Shown here one piece after another: positions 1 through 19,215 of a DNA stretch of 64,000 nt; within the stretch, counting starts at the first letter, position 1; every line of letters starts with the position of its first letter. The notes beneath the pieces are model-generated. The model saw only the letters and a list, made by a program, of their open reading frames with translations, was not told the origin of the DNA and did not search any database. The translations under genes were made by a program, and so were the position numbers. This DNA comes from Vibrio astriarenae (GTDB lineage: Bacteria > Pseudomonadota > Gammaproteobacteria > Enterobacterales > Vibrionaceae), in assembly GCF_010587385.1 (NCBI RefSeq), contig NZ_CP047475.1, forward strand, positions 124,001 to 188,000, in the 5' to 3' direction.

Positions 1-1068
1 ACCTTGAGGTTCCGTTATCCACGCATCACCGCCGACTTGCGCTAGCAACTTGGTTGCCATTGAAGCCACTTGTTCTCCATACTCGATGTCAATTTGATAG
101 CGAGTTTGCACACTAGCAATTGTTCGAGCGCGAATGTCATCTTGACGCAACTCGGCAACCATTTCGTAGGCCATACCTTCACGCAAGGCACCACCTGCCA
201 GTGTCATGGATTCAATCTCAAGCAGCTCAAAGATAGCAATAAGAATAGAGAGCCCACTAGGGAACACTAAGGCGCGCTCTAGGGTTAGCCCTTCAATCTC
301 AAGTTCTTCAAGGTGATTGGAGGTCATTGCCTGCTTTTGTAAGCGCTTGAGCTTGGCATGGGTGATGACCTCATCCATACCCTGTGTCAGCATTATCTCT
401 TGTAAAGCCTGCACGGTACCTGAAGCGCCCACACAAACATCCCAACCAAGGTCTTTGTATTGTTCCAAGATAGGCAGTAATGTCTGCTTCGCGGCTTCTA
501 TCGCGTTGTCAAAGTTGGTGCTATTGAGCAAGCGGTCTTTGAAGTGTTTTTCTAACCAAGTAACACAACCCATTTTTAGACTGGTTAGGGCTTTCGCCTC
601 AAACCCTTCTCCGATGATAAGTTCAGTACTCGCACCGCCAATGTCTACCACTAGGCGTCGACCACTGCCTCCAGAGGTATGAGCTACCCCACGATATATC
701 GTAGCGGCTTCCTCTTCCCCAGAGATAACTTCAATTTGATGACCGAGAATCTCATTGGCTTTTGCCAAGAAAATATCCACATTGCCAGCAGTCCGCAGCG
801 TTGCGGTGCCGACAATACGGATGTTTTCCGCAGGAATGTCTTGTAGTCGTTCCGCAAACAAGCTCAAGCAGTCCCACCCACGTTGCATGGCTTCATGGCT
901 AAGCATGTTGTTTTCATCTAAGCCTGCGGCGAGACGAACTTTACGCTTAATCTTTGCCATGGTTTGTACGCTACCATCGATATGACGCACAACGAGCATA
1001 TGAAAACTGTTCGACCCGAGGTCGATAGCAGCATAGAGGGGTGATGACGTTACTTGGCTTGTAGACAA
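1..1068 (-). CDS. gppA: Guanosine pentaphosphate/exopolyphosphatase GppA, 3' end cut by window
   Basis: Ppx/GppA phosphatases convert pppGpp to ppGpp and can hydrolyse polyphosphate in the cytoplasm. The N-terminus carries the ASKHA-type phosphate loop [15 protein letters not shown], and a second motif [12 protein letters not shown] lies near residue 140. I place the start at a TTG (complement of 1066-1068), giving [16 protein letters not shown], because AAAGGGA lies 8 bases upstream and no ATG is available. The Shine-Dalgarno overlaps the end of rhlB, so the two genes are probably co-transcribed. About 356 codons are visible, while family members have about 495 residues, so the C-terminal quarter lies outside the window. 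The gppA-rhlB-trxA-rho order matches Escherichia coli. Confidence 0.93.
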   Translation of the reverse strand, partial: MSTSQVTSSPLYAAIDLGSNSFHMLVVRHIDGSVQTMAKIKRKVRLAAGLDENNMLSHEAMQRGWDCLSLFAERLQDIPAENIRIVGTATLRTAGNVDIFLAKANEILGHQIEVISGEEEAATIYRGVAHTSGGSGRRLVVDIGGASTELIIGEGFEAKALTSLKMGCVTWLEKHFKDRLLNSTNFDNAIEAAKQTLLPILEQYKDLGWDVCVGASGTVQALQEIMLTQGMDEVITHAKLKRLQKQAMTSNHLEELEIEGLTLERALVFPSGLSILIAIFELLEIESMTLAGGALREGMAYEMVAELRQDDIRARTIASVQTRYQIDIEYGEQVASMATKLLAQVGGDAWITEPQG

Positions 1069-1069
1069 C

Positions 1070-2383
1070 TTAAGAATCCCTTTGTTGACGTTGACGAGGG
1101 CGACGCTGCGGTTTGCGACCGTTATTGCGTGAGCCGCCGGTATTCGTACGGCGTTGTTGAGAGTTTTGCGAGCGAGAGTGAGTACGCATACGCAATGGCG
1201 CTGGCAGATCCTCGATCAGCGCTGCAGCATCATAGTCTGAAACAGGGATGCTGTGTTCAATATACTCTTCGATTGAAGGAAGGTTGATAGCATAGTCTTC
1301 ACAAGCGAAACTGATTGAGTGACCACTTGCACCAGCACGGCCAGTACGACCAATACGGTGAACGTAGTCTTCACAGTCGTCAGGAAGGTCAAAGTTGAAT
1401 ACGTGCGTTACCTGAGGAATATGTAGACCGCGAGCAGCCACATCGGTGGCAACCAGGATATCTACTTCACCTTTGGTGAACTGCTCAAGGATTTTCTCAC
1501 GCTTCTTCTGTGGTACATCACCAGTTAGAAGACCTACTCGATGACCATCCGCCGCTAGGTGACCCCAAATTGATTCACATTTGTGTTTCGTATTCGCAAA
1601 AATGATCGCACGATCGGGCCACTCTTCTTCAATAAGAGTTTGTAGTAGCGCCATCTTGTGTTCGTTAGATGGGTAGAACAGCTCTTCTTGAATACGGTGA
1701 CCGGTTTTTTGCTCTGGCTCGACGACAACGTGCTCTGGGTTGTGCATGTGCTCAAACGCAAGCTCTTGAACACGGTAAGACAGTGTTGCAGAGAACAGCA
1801 TGTTCAAGCGATCTTTTGGTTCAGGCATACGGCGGAACAAGAATCGGATGTCTTTAATAAAGCCAAGATCAAACATACGGTCAGCTTCATCAAGTACCAC
1901 AGCTTGGATGTGGTTTAGATTAAACACACGTTGCTTGTAGAAGTCGATGATACGACCCGTTGTGCCAATCAGTACATCCACGCCTTGCTCTAGTTTCCCA
2001 AGCTGCTTGTCGTAGCTCTCACCACCGTAAGCAAGTGCAGCTTTGATACCAGTAGATTCAATCAATGGCGCAGCATCGTTATAAATCTGGATCGCCAGCT
2101 CACGAGTCGGTGCCATAATGATAGCGCGAGGGTGGCTTGGCTTACGACCTTCATGCTCAGGTGTATTTAGTAGATGGTTAAAAGTAGCAGTTAGGAACGC
2201 AAGCGTCTTACCAGTACCCGTTTGGGCCTGGCCTGCAATGTCACGGCCGGTGAGCAATACCGGCAACGCCTTAGCTTGGATTGGGGTACAAAATTCAAAC
2301 CCTTTTTTATCCAAACCTTCAACAACTTTGGAGTGTAAATCCAAATCGGCGAACTTCTGCTCTGTGATATGCGTCTTTTTCAT
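1070..2383 (-). CDS. rhlB: ATP-dependent RNA helicase RhlB
   Basis: DEAD-box helicase that unwinds structured RNA for the RNA degradosome. Visible motifs are the Q-motif region [11 protein letters not shown] (31-41), Walker A AQTGTGKT (53-60), DEAD (165-168), SAT (198-200), and the C-terminal [10 protein letters not shown]. The tail is rich in Arg, Gln and Asn, as is usual for RhlB, where it binds RNA and RNase E. At 437 residues it has the normal family length. It is divergent from trxA across a 110-base promoter region and is followed by gppA with almost no gap. Confidence 0.97.
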   Translation of the reverse strand: MKKTHITEQKFADLDLHSKVVEGLDKKGFEFCTPIQAKALPVLLTGRDIAGQAQTGTGKTLAFLTATFNHLLNTPEHEGRKPSHPRAIIMAPTRELAIQIYNDAAPLIESTGIKAALAYGGESYDKQLGKLEQGVDVLIGTTGRIIDFYKQRVFNLNHIQAVVLDEADRMFDLGFIKDIRFLFRRMPEPKDRLNMLFSATLSYRVQELAFEHMHNPEHVVVEPEQKTGHRIQEELFYPSNEHKMALLQTLIEEEWPDRAIIFANTKHKCESIWGHLAADGHRVGLLTGDVPQKKREKILEQFTKGEVDILVATDVAARGLHIPQVTHVFNFDLPDDCEDYVHRIGRTGRAGASGHSISFACEDYAINLPSIEEYIEHSIPVSDYDAAALIEDLPAPLRMRTHSRSQNSQQRRTNTGGSRNNGRKPQRRPRQRQQRDS

Positions 2384-2493
2384 TCCTATAGAATATCAGC
2401 TTAGGCTTGCAATACGGAAGTAAATACATTCCAATAGAGAACTAATTTACTGGTTATTACCTCACCAGTTTGAAAAAAATATTGGAGTGAATA

Positions 2494-2820
2494 ATGAGCG
2501 ACAAGATTTTGCAGCTAACCGATGACGGTTTTGAGAACGATGTAATCAACGCTGCAGGCCCAGTCCTAGTGGACTTTTGGGCTGAATGGTGTGGTCCATG
2601 TAAAATGATTGCACCGATTCTTGATGAAATCGCAGACGAGTACGAAGGCAAGCTGACGGTTGGTAAATTAAATATCGACCAAAACGCTGGCACACCACCA
2701 AAATTCGGTATTCGCGGTATTCCAACACTACTTTTGTTTAAAGATGGTGCGGTTGCAGCGACGAAAGTGGGTGCACTTTCTAAGACTCAGCTGAAAGAGT
2801 TCCTAGACGCGAACCTATAA
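2494..2820 (+). CDS. trxA: Thioredoxin 1
   Basis: Cytoplasmic disulfide reductase of 108 residues, the standard thioredoxin length. The redox centre is WCGPC at residues 32-36, and the conserved cis-proline segment [11 protein letters not shown] follows later. Translation starts at ATG with GGAG eight bases upstream. It is divergent from rhlB and followed by a strong intrinsic terminator before rho, so it is probably a single-gene transcript. The trxA-rho neighbourhood matches E. coli. Confidence 0.98.
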   Translation: MSDKILQLTDDGFENDVINAAGPVLVDFWAEWCGPCKMIAPILDEIADEYEGKLTVGKLNIDQNAGTPPKFGIRGIPTLLLFKDGAVAATKVGALSKTQLKEFLDANL

Positions 2821-2838
2821 TCTTTCACAAGTCCCATC

Positions 2839-2872
2839 AAACCGCGCTGAATAGAAAGCGCGGTTTTGTTTT
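2839..2872 (+). terminator. Intrinsic terminator after trxA
   Basis: Inverted repeat AACCGCGCT / AGCGCGGTT with an 8-base loop, followed by TTTTGTTTTG. It lies 19 bases after the trxA stop codon. Confidence 0.9.
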
Positions 2873-3023
2873 GTATCTCAACTAGATCTAGACTAGTCTC
2901 ATATTTAGTGCTAATTTATCGCACGTTAATTATACAAACGTTCATTTCTTGGTCGATCCTGTGACCAAAATCTATCTCAACTAACAAACAGATCCTATTT
3001 TGACTAAAAAAGCATCCACCACA

Positions 3024-4286
3024 ATGAATCTTACAGAACTGAAGAACAGACCTGTGTCTGAGCTTGTTAAGCTGGGCGAAAGCTTAGGGTTAGAAAACCT
3101 TGCTCGCTTGAGAAAACAAGACATTATCTTCTCCATCCTAAAAGCACACGCAAAAAGTGGTGAAGACATTTTTGGCGATGGGGTTCTAGAGATTCTTCAA
3201 GACGGTTTTGGTTTCCTTCGCAGCGCAGACAGCTCTTACCTTGCTGGCCCAGATGACATCTATGTCTCTCCAAGCCAAATTCGTCGTTTCAACCTGAGAA
3301 CAGGTGACTCGATTGCCGGTAAGATTCGCCCGCCAAAAGACGGTGAACGTTACTTCGCATTGTTGAAAGTTAACACGGTTAACCATGACAAACCTGACAA
3401 TGCTCGAAATAAGATTCTGTTTGAAAACCTGACGCCACTGCACGCTAATGAGCGTATGGTTATGGAGCGCGGTAACGGTGCGACAGAAGATATTACAGCT
3501 CGTATCCTAGATTTAGCGTCACCTATCGGTAAGGGTCAACGTGGTCTAATCGTTGCTCCACCAAAAGCGGGTAAAACAATGCTGCTGCAAAACATTGCAC
3601 AGAGCATTGCCCACAACCACCCAGAATGTGAGCTAATGGTGCTTCTTATCGACGAACGTCCAGAGGAAGTAACTGAGATGCAACGCCTTGTTAAAGGTGA
3701 AGTCGTTGCATCGACATTCGATGAACCAGCGTCACGTCACGTACAAGTGGCAGAGATGGTTATCGAAAAAGCCAAGCGTCTAGTTGAACACAAAAAAGAC
3801 GTGGTGATCCTTCTAGACTCGATCACTCGTCTAGCTCGCGCATACAACACCGTAGTGCCATCATCAGGTAAGGTACTGACTGGTGGTGTTGATGCGAACG
3901 CACTGCACCGTCCAAAGCGTTTCTTTGGTGCGGCACGTAATGTAGAAGAGGGTGGTAGCTTAACAATCATCGCAACTGCTCTGGTTGATACTGGCTCTAA
4001 GATGGACGAAGTTATCTACGAAGAGTTCAAGGGTACAGGTAACATGGAACTGCACTTGAACCGTAAGATCGCTGAAAAACGTGTTTTCCCTGCGATTGAC
4101 TTTAACCGCAGTGGCACTCGTCGCGAAGAGCTTCTGACTAAAAATGATGAGCTGCAGAAGATGTGGATTCTGCGCAAGATTGTTCACCCAATGGGCGAGA
4201 TCGATGCAATGGAGTTCCTCATCGACAAGCTAGCGATGACGAAAACCAACGACGAGTTCTTTGACGCGATGCGTCGTCAGAAATAA
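3024..4286 (+). CDS. rho: Transcription termination factor Rho
   Basis: Hexameric RNA-dependent ATPase that ends transcription at unstructured C-rich RNA. The N-terminal RNA-binding domain ([19 protein letters not shown] onward) precedes an OB-fold with DGFGFLRS, then the RecA-like core with Walker A PPKAGKT near residue 180 and the Walker B-type [17 protein letters not shown] use ATG at 3024, giving 420 residues as in other gammaproteobacteria. An in-frame TTG eight codons upstream also exists but has no better ribosome site. The 150-base leader between the trxA terminator and the ATG could carry autoregulation, which is known for E. coli rho but not visible here. Confidence 0.97.
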   Translation: MNLTELKNRPVSELVKLGESLGLENLARLRKQDIIFSILKAHAKSGEDIFGDGVLEILQDGFGFLRSADSSYLAGPDDIYVSPSQIRRFNLRTGDSIAGKIRPPKDGERYFALLKVNTVNHDKPDNARNKILFENLTPLHANERMVMERGNGATEDITARILDLASPIGKGQRGLIVAPPKAGKTMLLQNIAQSIAHNHPECELMVLLIDERPEEVTEMQRLVKGEVVASTFDEPASRHVQVAEMVIEKAKRLVEHKKDVVILLDSITRLARAYNTVVPSSGKVLTGGVDANALHRPKRFFGAARNVEEGGSLTIIATALVDTGSKMDEVIYEEFKGTGNMELHLNRKIAEKRVFPAIDFNRSGTRREELLTKNDELQKMWILRKIVHPMGEIDAMEFLIDKLAMTKTNDEFFDAMRRQK

Positions 4287-4311
4287 TCGGGTTTTTATAC
4301 CAGTTCGTGAG

Positions 4312-4340
4312 AGCGCTACCAGTTTTGGTGGCGCTTTTTT
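4312..4340 (+). terminator. Intrinsic terminator after rho
   Basis: AGCGCTACCA / TGGTGGCGCT, with one G-U pair and a 4-base loop, runs directly into six T residues. Confidence 0.9.
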
Positions 4341-4398
4341 ATTGCTTTATCATTAACGCACTTCCAAAATGATTGGTAGGACTAATCAGGAGATTTCT

Positions 4399-5391
4399 AT
4401 GCGACATGGATGGTTGATAGCTCTCGTGGTGAGCTTACTATGGTTGTCTCCAGTCAATGCGGGCACTATTGAAATCACTCAGCAAACCGCATATAGCTGG
4501 ATGAGTGATGAACGCTCCCAGAATAAAGCATCAGAGTTACTACAACAGCTACAAGACAATAAAGTTGATAGCGTTAAATTTGCGATAGAGCGCTTAGCGA
4601 TGCCTCAGCAAGAGGTCGTGAAGTACTTACTACTGACAGACATGGAACAGTCACAAGTTGCACTATCAACCAAGATGGCGCTGTTTGTTGATGCCCAACG
4701 CACTCTCAGGCCCACCTATCAAGTGATTGAACAAGGAGATGGTTATGAGTTCTCTGCCCCCGCATTTAATTACCCAGCGACAGCCACTCGCCTTATTAAT
4801 CGTTGGAAGATAGACCAAAAAACGCTTGATGTTGTTCTGCAGGCAGAGCGCGGTGAACTTGTCCTCAGAGATTATCTCTCCGGTGATGAAGTTCAGCTTA
4901 AAACACGCGAGGATCTGCTTATTCAAGAGTTAAGCAGTTTGTCTGAGCAAGCAATTGAAGTGTTAGTAGAGCAGATCACGGTCGCCAATATTAACGCGTG
5001 GTTGCCGCGCTCTAGAGTGATGGTGAACTTGGCGAGACAGTCCCGCAGTGATGAGCTATATCGACTCCTTTGGTTGATGAAGGCTGATACTCATAGCCAG
5101 CGTGAACTGGAGCGATTGTCTCAAGAGTCGAGTTCTTTTGCTTATCAACAAGTGATGGCCGCAACCAATAATCCCAGTCTGAAAAGTCAAGCACTCCAGC
5201 AACTAGCACGAGTTAAACCGATGCCTGAGGATGTGCGCTCTTTTCTGGTCATGCGCATGACTATTGAGGAAGATGCACCTATTGTTGCTCGCGAGTTAGT
5301 AGATCAGGGCTACAGCCAGTGGTTGGAAGAGTTAATGGCAACGAATGGTCGAGTTCGAGCGAATGCGATTAATGGTGTGTTAGCAAAATAA
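4399..5391 (+). CDS. Secreted protein of unknown function
   Basis: I do not recognise the family with certainty. The start at ATG 4399 has AGGAG seven bases upstream and opens a clear signal peptide (MRHGWLIALVVSLLWLSPVNA, cleavage after VNA). The mature part of about 310 residues is rich in Gln, Glu, Leu and Arg, and looks alpha-helical and repeat-like in its second half (for example NNPSLKSQALQQLARVKP), which recalls HEAT-type helical repeats. An in-frame ATG ten codons upstream would spoil the signal peptide. The gene stands alone between the rho terminator and ubiD. A periplasmic location is inferred from the signal peptide only. Confidence 0.75.
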   Translation: MRHGWLIALVVSLLWLSPVNAGTIEITQQTAYSWMSDERSQNKASELLQQLQDNKVDSVKFAIERLAMPQQEVVKYLLLTDMEQSQVALSTKMALFVDAQRTLRPTYQVIEQGDGYEFSAPAFNYPATATRLINRWKIDQKTLDVVLQAERGELVLRDYLSGDEVQLKTREDLLIQELSSLSEQAIEVLVEQITVANINAWLPRSRVMVNLARQSRSDELYRLLWLMKADTHSQRELERLSQESSSFAYQQVMAATNNPSLKSQALQQLARVKPMPEDVRSFLVMRMTIEEDAPIVARELVDQGYSQWLEELMATNGRVRANAINGVLAK

Positions 5392-5462
5392 CCCCTCTGA
5401 CGTGCTGCCCCCACGAGCATTTGGTATACTACTGACAACGATTACTTGCCAGTAGAAGGCCC

Positions 5463-7307
5463 ATGAGCTTTAAGGATTTACGCTACTTCATTGACCATTT
5501 GGAGCATAAAGGTCTACTTAAACGTATTACTCACCCTGTTGACCCTGCCTATGAAATGACAGAGATCAGTGACCGCACTTTACGTCAAGGTGGGCCCGCT
5601 TTGTTGTTTGAAAACCCTATCGGGTCGGATTATCCCGTGTTGACCAACCTTTTTGGTACGCCGGAGCGTGTCGCTATCGGTATGGGGCGTGACAATGTCA
5701 AAGAACTCCGCGAAGTTGGTAAGCTACTGGCCTATTTAAAAGAGCCCGAGCCACCTAAAGGCTTTAAAGATGCGCTTGAGAAACTACCGGTTTTTCGTCA
5801 GGTATTAAATATGCCTGTAAAGCGTTTGCGCAATGCGCCTTGTCAGCAAGTAGTATGGCAGGGTGATGAGGTCGATCTTGATAAAATCCCGGTGATGAGT
5901 TGCTGGCCAGAGGATGTGGCACCGCTATTAACATGGGGTCTTACCATTACCAAAGGGCCAAATAAAAAGCGTCAAAACTTAGGCATCTACCGACAGCAAA
6001 AAATAGCAAAGAACAAAATCATCATGAGATGGTTAGCTCATCGTGGCGGTGCTCTAGACTTGCGTGACTGGATGGAGACAAACCCAGGCAAACCTTTCCC
6101 TGTTTCCGTCGCTTTTGGTGCAGACCCAGCAACCATCCTTGGTGCCGTAACCCCGGTACCTGATACTTTATCTGAATATGCTTTTGCGGGGTTGCTTCGA
6201 GGCAAAAAGACGGAAGTGGTTCGCTCGTTGAGTAATGATTTAGACGTACCAGCCAGCGCTGAAATTGTGATGGAAGGTTACATAGATCCTAAAGAGTATG
6301 CAGATGAGGGACCCTATGGCGATCACACGGGGTACTACAACGAAAAAGAGCAGCACCACGTTTTCACTATAACTCATGTTACGATGCGTAATAATCCGAT
6401 CTATCACAGCACTTACACAGGTCGCCCACCAGACGAGCCGGCCGTGCTAGGTGTTGCTCTTAATGAAGTGTTTGTGCCAATCTTGCAAAAGCAGTTTCCT
6501 GAAATTGCTGATTTCTACTTACCCCCTGAAAGGTGCTCTTATCGCATGGCGGTAGTGACACTCAAGAAGCAATATCCAGGGCACGCTAAGCGCGTGATGA
6601 TGGGAGTTTGGTCTTTCTTGCGCCAATTTATGTACACCAAGTATGTGATTGTGTGTGATGAAAGTGTTGATGCGAGAAACTGGGACAGTGTCGCTAAAGC
6701 GATAAATGAGAACATGTCACCAGAAAGAGACTGCCTCTTTATCGATAATACGCCAATAGACTCTTTGGATTTTGCGTCGCCTGTTGTTGGCCTTGGGTCA
6801 AAAATGGGGTTGGATGCGACAACTAAGTGGTCGGTTGAGCGTGATGAAAGTGATGACTCCCCATTATCTTGTGATATCAAGCAACTCGAAAATAAACTGC
6901 GTGAAAGTTTACCGAACTTGAAGCAATGTTTTGTACCAGATGCTGCGCGAGGTGGCATTGTCGTTTTGGATATCAATAAGTCTCAGCCGGGGGAAGGGCA
7001 AGAAGTGCTGCGAATTGCCGCTCCCTTGATTAGCCAGTACACCACTGCAAAGTTCATCATTGTCTGTGATGATGACGTTAAAGTTAACGATTGGAATGAT
7101 ATTATCTGGGCGATCACCACCCGTATGGATCCGTCGCGTGACTCCCAGTTTATCACTGTCGAAAACCAAAAAGTGAGAGTGCTAGGAATGGATGCGACCA
7201 ACAAGTCTGGTGCTGAAATTACCCGAGAATGGGGAGTGCCCATTAAGAAATCGCCACATTTAGTGGCAAAAGTCGACAGTATTTGGGATGAGTTAAATAT
7301 ACTATGA
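5463..7307 (+). CDS. ubiD: UbiD-family prenylated-FMN decarboxylase with a duplicated C-terminal segment
   Basis: Decarboxylates 4-hydroxy-3-polyprenylbenzoate in ubiquinone synthesis, using prenylated FMN made by UbiX. The conserved UbiD core fills the first ~450 residues, including the segment [21 protein letters not shown] and [11 protein letters not shown] with its acidic residues. At 614 residues it is about 115 longer than E. coli UbiD (497). The extra length is an internal repeat: residues ~360-455 ([10 protein letters not shown]...GLDATTKW) are echoed at ~498-582 ([10 protein letters not shown]...GMDATNKS). Start is ATG with AAGG just upstream. The stop codon overlaps the ferredoxin start by four bases (ATGA), implying translational coupling. 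Confidence 0.94.
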   Translation: MSFKDLRYFIDHLEHKGLLKRITHPVDPAYEMTEISDRTLRQGGPALLFENPIGSDYPVLTNLFGTPERVAIGMGRDNVKELREVGKLLAYLKEPEPPKGFKDALEKLPVFRQVLNMPVKRLRNAPCQQVVWQGDEVDLDKIPVMSCWPEDVAPLLTWGLTITKGPNKKRQNLGIYRQQKIAKNKIIMRWLAHRGGALDLRDWMETNPGKPFPVSVAFGADPATILGAVTPVPDTLSEYAFAGLLRGKKTEVVRSLSNDLDVPASAEIVMEGYIDPKEYADEGPYGDHTGYYNEKEQHHVFTITHVTMRNNPIYHSTYTGRPPDEPAVLGVALNEVFVPILQKQFPEIADFYLPPERCSYRMAVVTLKKQYPGHAKRVMMGVWSFLRQFMYTKYVIVCDESVDARNWDSVAKAINENMSPERDCLFIDNTPIDSLDFASPVVGLGSKMGLDATTKWSVERDESDDSPLSCDIKQLENKLRESLPNLKQCFVPDAARGGIVVLDINKSQPGEGQEVLRIAAPLISQYTTAKFIIVCDDDVKVNDWNDIIWAITTRMDPSRDSQFITVENQKVRVLGMDATNKSGAEITREWGVPIKKSPHLVAKVDSIWDELNIL

Positions 7308-7573
7308 CCTATACAGTGACTATCACCCCAGAAAACATCGCTTTTGATGTAGAGAATGGACAGACGATTTTGGAAGCTGCGCTCAACAACAATATACGCT
7401 TTCCAAATCGATGTCAGGTTGGTGCTTGTGCTGCGTGTCTTTGTCGGCTTTTAACAGGAAGGGTGAAATATCACCTTGAGCCGATGCTGACAGAAGCCGA
7501 AAAGGCGCAGGGGTGGGTGTTTGCTTGTCAGGCCGTAGTAGAAAGTGATTTAAAGATCTCACTGTCAGAATAA
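7304..7573 (+). CDS. Small plant-type 2Fe-2S ferredoxin
   Basis: An 89-residue beta-grasp ferredoxin. The cluster ligands fit C-x4-C-x2-C-x29-C (Cys37, Cys42, Cys45, Cys75), with an extra Cys47 in [11 protein letters not shown]. This resembles the ferredoxin half of phenol hydroxylase or CDP-deoxyglucose reductases and E. coli YfaE. The ATG overlaps the ubiD stop, and fre follows after 28 bases. This three-gene order suggests electron flow from NAD(P)H through Fre, but the true partner is not known. Sure of the family, unsure of the role. Confidence 0.9.
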   Translation: MTYTVTITPENIAFDVENGQTILEAALNNNIRFPNRCQVGACAACLCRLLTGRVKYHLEPMLTEAEKAQGWVFACQAVVESDLKISLSE

Positions 7574-7601
7574 AGATGCCTTATTAGGATTAGAAACAGA
7601 A

Positions 7602-8315
7602 ATGACGATTAAATGTAAAGTAAAGTCGATTGAGCCTTTGGCGTGTAATACGTATCAAATATTGCTTCACCCTGACACACCTGTGTTGTTTAAAGCAGGT
7701 CAATACCTAACGGTAGTGATGGGTGAAAAAGACAAACGTCCGTTCTCAATAGCAAGCAGCCCATGTCGACATGAGGGTGAGCTAGAATTGCACATTGGCG
7801 CTGCCGAACATAATGCCTATGCAATTGAAGTTGTCGAAGCGATGCAGCAAGCCCTAGAGCTTGGTAGCGATATAGAAATAGAAGCGCCATTTGGAGATGC
7901 GTGGGTGCGAGAGCAAAATAAACGTCCATTACTTCTAATAGCAGGTGGAACCGGCTTTAGCTATGTGCGTTCGATTCTCGATCATTGTGTTGCACAGTCG
8001 ATTGAATCACCGATCTACTTATACTGGGGAGCAAAAGATGCTCGTCAGTTATATGCGCATGATGAAATCGAACAAATTGCGAAGGCTCATCAGAACGTAC
8101 ATTTTACTCCGGTCGTTGAGCAAAGTGAGGAACAGTGGCAAGGAAAGAAGGGTAATGTCCTTCAAGCTGTAGCGGAAGACTTTACCTCATTAGAAGAGTT
8201 CGATATCTATATCGCTGGACGTTTTGAAATGGCGGGTGCAGCGAGAGAGCAGTTTACTCAACATAAGTCAGCTCTAACCGAACATATGTTCTCTGATGCG
8301 TTTTCTTTCATATAA
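7602..8315 (+). CDS. fre: NAD(P)H-flavin reductase Fre
   Basis: Reduces free FMN, FAD or riboflavin with NAD(P)H in the cytoplasm, and belongs to the ferredoxin-NADP reductase superfamily with LuxG. The flavin-binding signature RPFSIASSP lies near residue 47, and the nucleotide-binding [12 protein letters not shown] near residue 112. At 237 residues it matches E. coli Fre (233). It sits downstream of ubiD as in E. coli, here with a ferredoxin gene between. Reduced FMN is the substrate for UbiX, which makes the UbiD cofactor, so the pairing makes metabolic sense (inference). Confidence 0.94.
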   Translation: MTIKCKVKSIEPLACNTYQILLHPDTPVLFKAGQYLTVVMGEKDKRPFSIASSPCRHEGELELHIGAAEHNAYAIEVVEAMQQALELGSDIEIEAPFGDAWVREQNKRPLLLIAGGTGFSYVRSILDHCVAQSIESPIYLYWGAKDARQLYAHDEIEQIAKAHQNVHFTPVVEQSEEQWQGKKGNVLQAVAEDFTSLEEFDIYIAGRFEMAGAAREQFTQHKSALTEHMFSDAFSFI

Positions 8316-8334
8316 AAGTGCGTAATTTGGGGTG

Positions 8335-8362
8335 AAAAGGGAGGCAATTAGCCTCCTTTTTT
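8335..8362 (+). terminator. Intrinsic terminator after fre
   Basis: GGGAGGC / GCCTCC with loop AATTA, followed by a run of six T residues. Confidence 0.85.
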
Positions 8363-8422
8363 AGTGTTTTGATGGTTTATTCGTCAGTTGATGAGAAAAA
8401 TGCATTTTTTTCAAAAAAACAC

Positions 8423-8450
8423 TTGTGCCACAGAATAATCCCCCTATAAT
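8423..8450 (+). promoter_or_regulatory. Upstream promoter of first rRNA operon
   Basis: TTGTGC (-35) and TATAAT (-10) are separated by 16 bases. An A/T-rich tract just upstream (TTTTTTTCAAAAAAAC) could be an UP element, and the GC-rich GCGCCTCC after the -10 is a typical stringently controlled discriminator. Confidence 0.75.
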
Positions 8451-8559
8451 GCGCCTCCACTGACACGGCAGAGCCCACAAGGCTTCAACGAGAATTGTCA
8501 GTCAGGCAACTAGATTTATTTCTCCTATCATTGGTTGAAATAAAAATTCAAAAAAGTGT

Positions 8560-8587
8560 TTGACACTTTGAATTAAATCTCTAGAAT
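8560..8587 (+). promoter_or_regulatory. Second promoter of first rRNA operon
   Basis: Consensus TTGACA (-35) and TAGAAT (-10) with a 16-base spacer. The GC-rich discriminator GGCCGCCTC follows. Its position, about 265 bases before 16S, and the boxA-like GCTCTTTAA at 8629-8637 support an rrn promoter with an antitermination leader. Confidence 0.85.
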
Positions 8588-8643
8588 GGCCGCCTCTTCC
8601 GAAGTGATTTAAGTCACAAAGAAGAGAAGCTCTTTAAAAATTA

Positions 8644-8671
8644 AAACCTATCAATCTGTGTGGGCACTCGT
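8644..8671 (+). other. 16S processing stem, 5' arm (first operon)
   Basis: The leader segment around CCTATCAATCTGTGTG is nearly complementary to the spacer segment at 10461-10489 (CACACAGATTGATGG). The two arms would form the long helix that brackets 16S and is cut by RNase III. The same pair occurs in the second operon at 14004-14031 and 15784-15812. Confidence 0.75.
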
Positions 8672-8857
8672 TGATGATAATCCAAAATGAAGCTTAGGCT
8701 TCAACTTAGATTTCAATGAACTGAGTGACCAATCGATACTTAGTATCGGCACAGTCAATTCATTATCGTTCTGTTGGAACGATAATAGCTTTAAAATTAC
8801 ATTAGTAGTTTTGAAGTCAGTATTCATTGAGTCAGTCCTTAGGGGCATCAAAATCTT

Positions 8858-10409
<1,552 letters not shown>

Positions 10410-10763
10410 TACGAAACGGATAGTTTGCTTTCACTTTTTAAAGTGAAGACAAATAAGTCGCGATGAGTGTTCACACAGATTGATGGTTTTGAGGCTTTAG
10501 CCTCGAGCTATTTTGCTCTTTAACAATTTGGAAAGCTGACGAATAACAACAATCCCCATCTCTTTGAGATGCGTTGTTATTCAATTAAAAGTTCTCAAAT
10601 CCTAAAACTACGGTTTTAGGTACCAACACACATTCAAGTGTTCTTGGAAGTATCGAAAGATACTTAATATTTGAGTCCGGCAAAATCGAGTCTGCATCAT
10701 GTATAAAAATTGCAGACAACTTTGGTTGTTTAAACAACAACTCGAAACTCCTTCGGGTTGTAT
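10410..10763 (+). other. 16S-23S spacer without tRNA genes
   Basis: This 354-base internal spacer holds no tRNA. It carries the 3' arm of the 16S processing stem (10461-10489), a boxA-like TGCTCTTTAACA at 10514-10525, and the 5' arm of the 23S processing stem just before 10764. From about 10513 onward it matches the second operon's spacer; before that the two differ. tRNA-less spacers are known in some vibrios. Confidence 0.85.
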
Positions 10764-13650
<2,887 letters not shown>

Positions 13651-13737
13651 ACAACACCCAAGGGGTTTTGATGGACTCAAAGCAAGAATATTGAATGTGT
13701 GCACATTAACTTTTAAAAGCTTTCCGAATTAAGAATT

Positions 13738-13857
13738 TGCTTGGCGACCATAGCATTGTGGACCCACCTGATTTCCATGCCGAACTCAGAAGTGAAACGC
13801 AATAGCGCCGATGGTAGTGTGGGGCTTCCCCATGTGAGAGTAGGACATCGCCAGGCT
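13738..13857 (+). rRNA. rrf: 5S ribosomal RNA, copy 1
   Basis: 120 bases from TGCTTGGCGACC to GCCAGGCT, with the internal CCGAACTCAGAAGTGAAACG core of 5S RNA. The 5' and 3' ends pair. It differs from copy 2 near the 3' end (CATCGCC here, CATTGCC there). Confidence 0.97.
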
Positions 13858-13865
13858 TTAATTTC

Positions 13866-13888
13866 GACTTGTCTCGATGAGACGAGTC
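13866..13888 (+). other. Hairpin after first 5S, no U-tract
   Basis: GACTTGTCTC / GAGACGAGTC pairs over ten positions with a GAT loop. It is followed by ACCATAAAG rather than a T-run, so it is not a convincing intrinsic terminator. A second, A/T-only palindrome TTTAAGA / TCTTAAA lies at 13899-13916. Transcripts of operon 1 may read into operon 2. Confidence 0.6.
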
Positions 13889-13924
13889 ACCATAAAGTTT
13901 TAAGAAATATCTTAAAGTTTTATG

Positions 13925-13952
13925 TTGACTTACAGAGTCAATCGCGTATTAT
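13925..13952 (+). promoter_or_regulatory. Promoter of second rRNA operon
   Basis: TTGACT (-35) and TATTAT (-10) are spaced by 16 bases, with discriminator ACGCATCCGC. A boxA motif GCTCTTTAACAA follows at 13989-14000. This shows that the second operon can be transcribed on its own. Confidence 0.82.
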
Positions 13953-14217
13953 ACGCATCCGCTTCGAGGTTAAGGCCTTGATAGCAAAGCTCTTTAACAA
14001 TATAAACCTATCAATCTGTGTGGGCACTCGTTGATGATAATCCAAAATGAAGCTTAGGCTTCAACTTAGATTTCAATGAACTGAGTGACCAATCGATACT
14101 TAGTATCGGCACAGTCAATTCATTATCGTTCTGTTGGAACGATAATAGCTTTAAAATTACATTAGTAGTTTTGAAGTCAGTATTCATTGAGTCAGTCCTT
14201 AGGGGCATCAAAATCTT

Positions 14218-15769
<1,552 letters not shown>

Positions 15770-15834
15770 TACGATGATTATTGCGATGAGTGTTCACACA
15801 GATTGATGGTTTATAGAATTAAAGAGATGATGTC

Positions 15835-15911
15835 GGGTCTGTAGCTCAGGTGGTTAGAGCGTTCGCCTGATAAGCGAGAGGTCGGTGGTTCAAGTCCACT
15901 CAGACCCACCA
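15835..15911 (+). tRNA. ileT: tRNA-Ile (GAT)
   Basis: 77 bases including encoded CCA. The acceptor arm GGGTCTG pairs with CAGACCC, the anticodon loop CTGATAA holds GAT, and the T arm GGTTCAAGTCC is standard. It lies in the second operon's 16S-23S spacer. Confidence 0.97.
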
Positions 15912-15951
15912 ATTTCCTCCCAAGAGATTGGCGACGACATCACCTATTGAT

Positions 15952-16027
15952 GGGGCTATAGCTCAGCTGGGAGAGCGCCTGCCTTGCACGCAGGAGGTCA
16001 GCAGTTCGATCCTGCTTAGCTCCACCA
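15952..16027 (+). tRNA. alaT: tRNA-Ala (TGC)
   Basis: 76 bases including CCA. Acceptor GGGGCTA pairs with TAGCTCC, the anticodon loop CTTGCAC gives TGC, and the T arm is GTTCGATCC. It follows tRNA-Ile by 40 bases, the classic rrn spacer pair. Confidence 0.97.
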
Positions 16028-16328
16028 TCTTTAAGCGCATTCGATGAGTGCTTTTAAAAATGGTTTCGAAAGAAATCTTGCTCTTTAACAATTTGGAAAG
16101 CTGACGAATAACAACAATCCCCATCTCTTTGAGATGCGTTGTTATTCAATTAAAAGTTCTCAAATCCTAAAACTACGGTTTTAGGTACCAACACACATTC
16201 AAGTGTTCTTGGAAGTATCGAAAGATACTTAATATTTGAGTCCGGCAAAATCGAGTCTGCATCATGTATAAAAATTGCAGACAACTTTGGTTGTTTAAAC
16301 AACAACTCGAAACTCCTTCGGGTTGTAT

Positions 16329-19215
<2,887 letters not shown>

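Noticed and set aside
1054-1287. Plus-strand ORF over the end of rhlB
   Set aside because: It is antisense to the Arg/Gln-rich RhlB tail, which is clearly coding.
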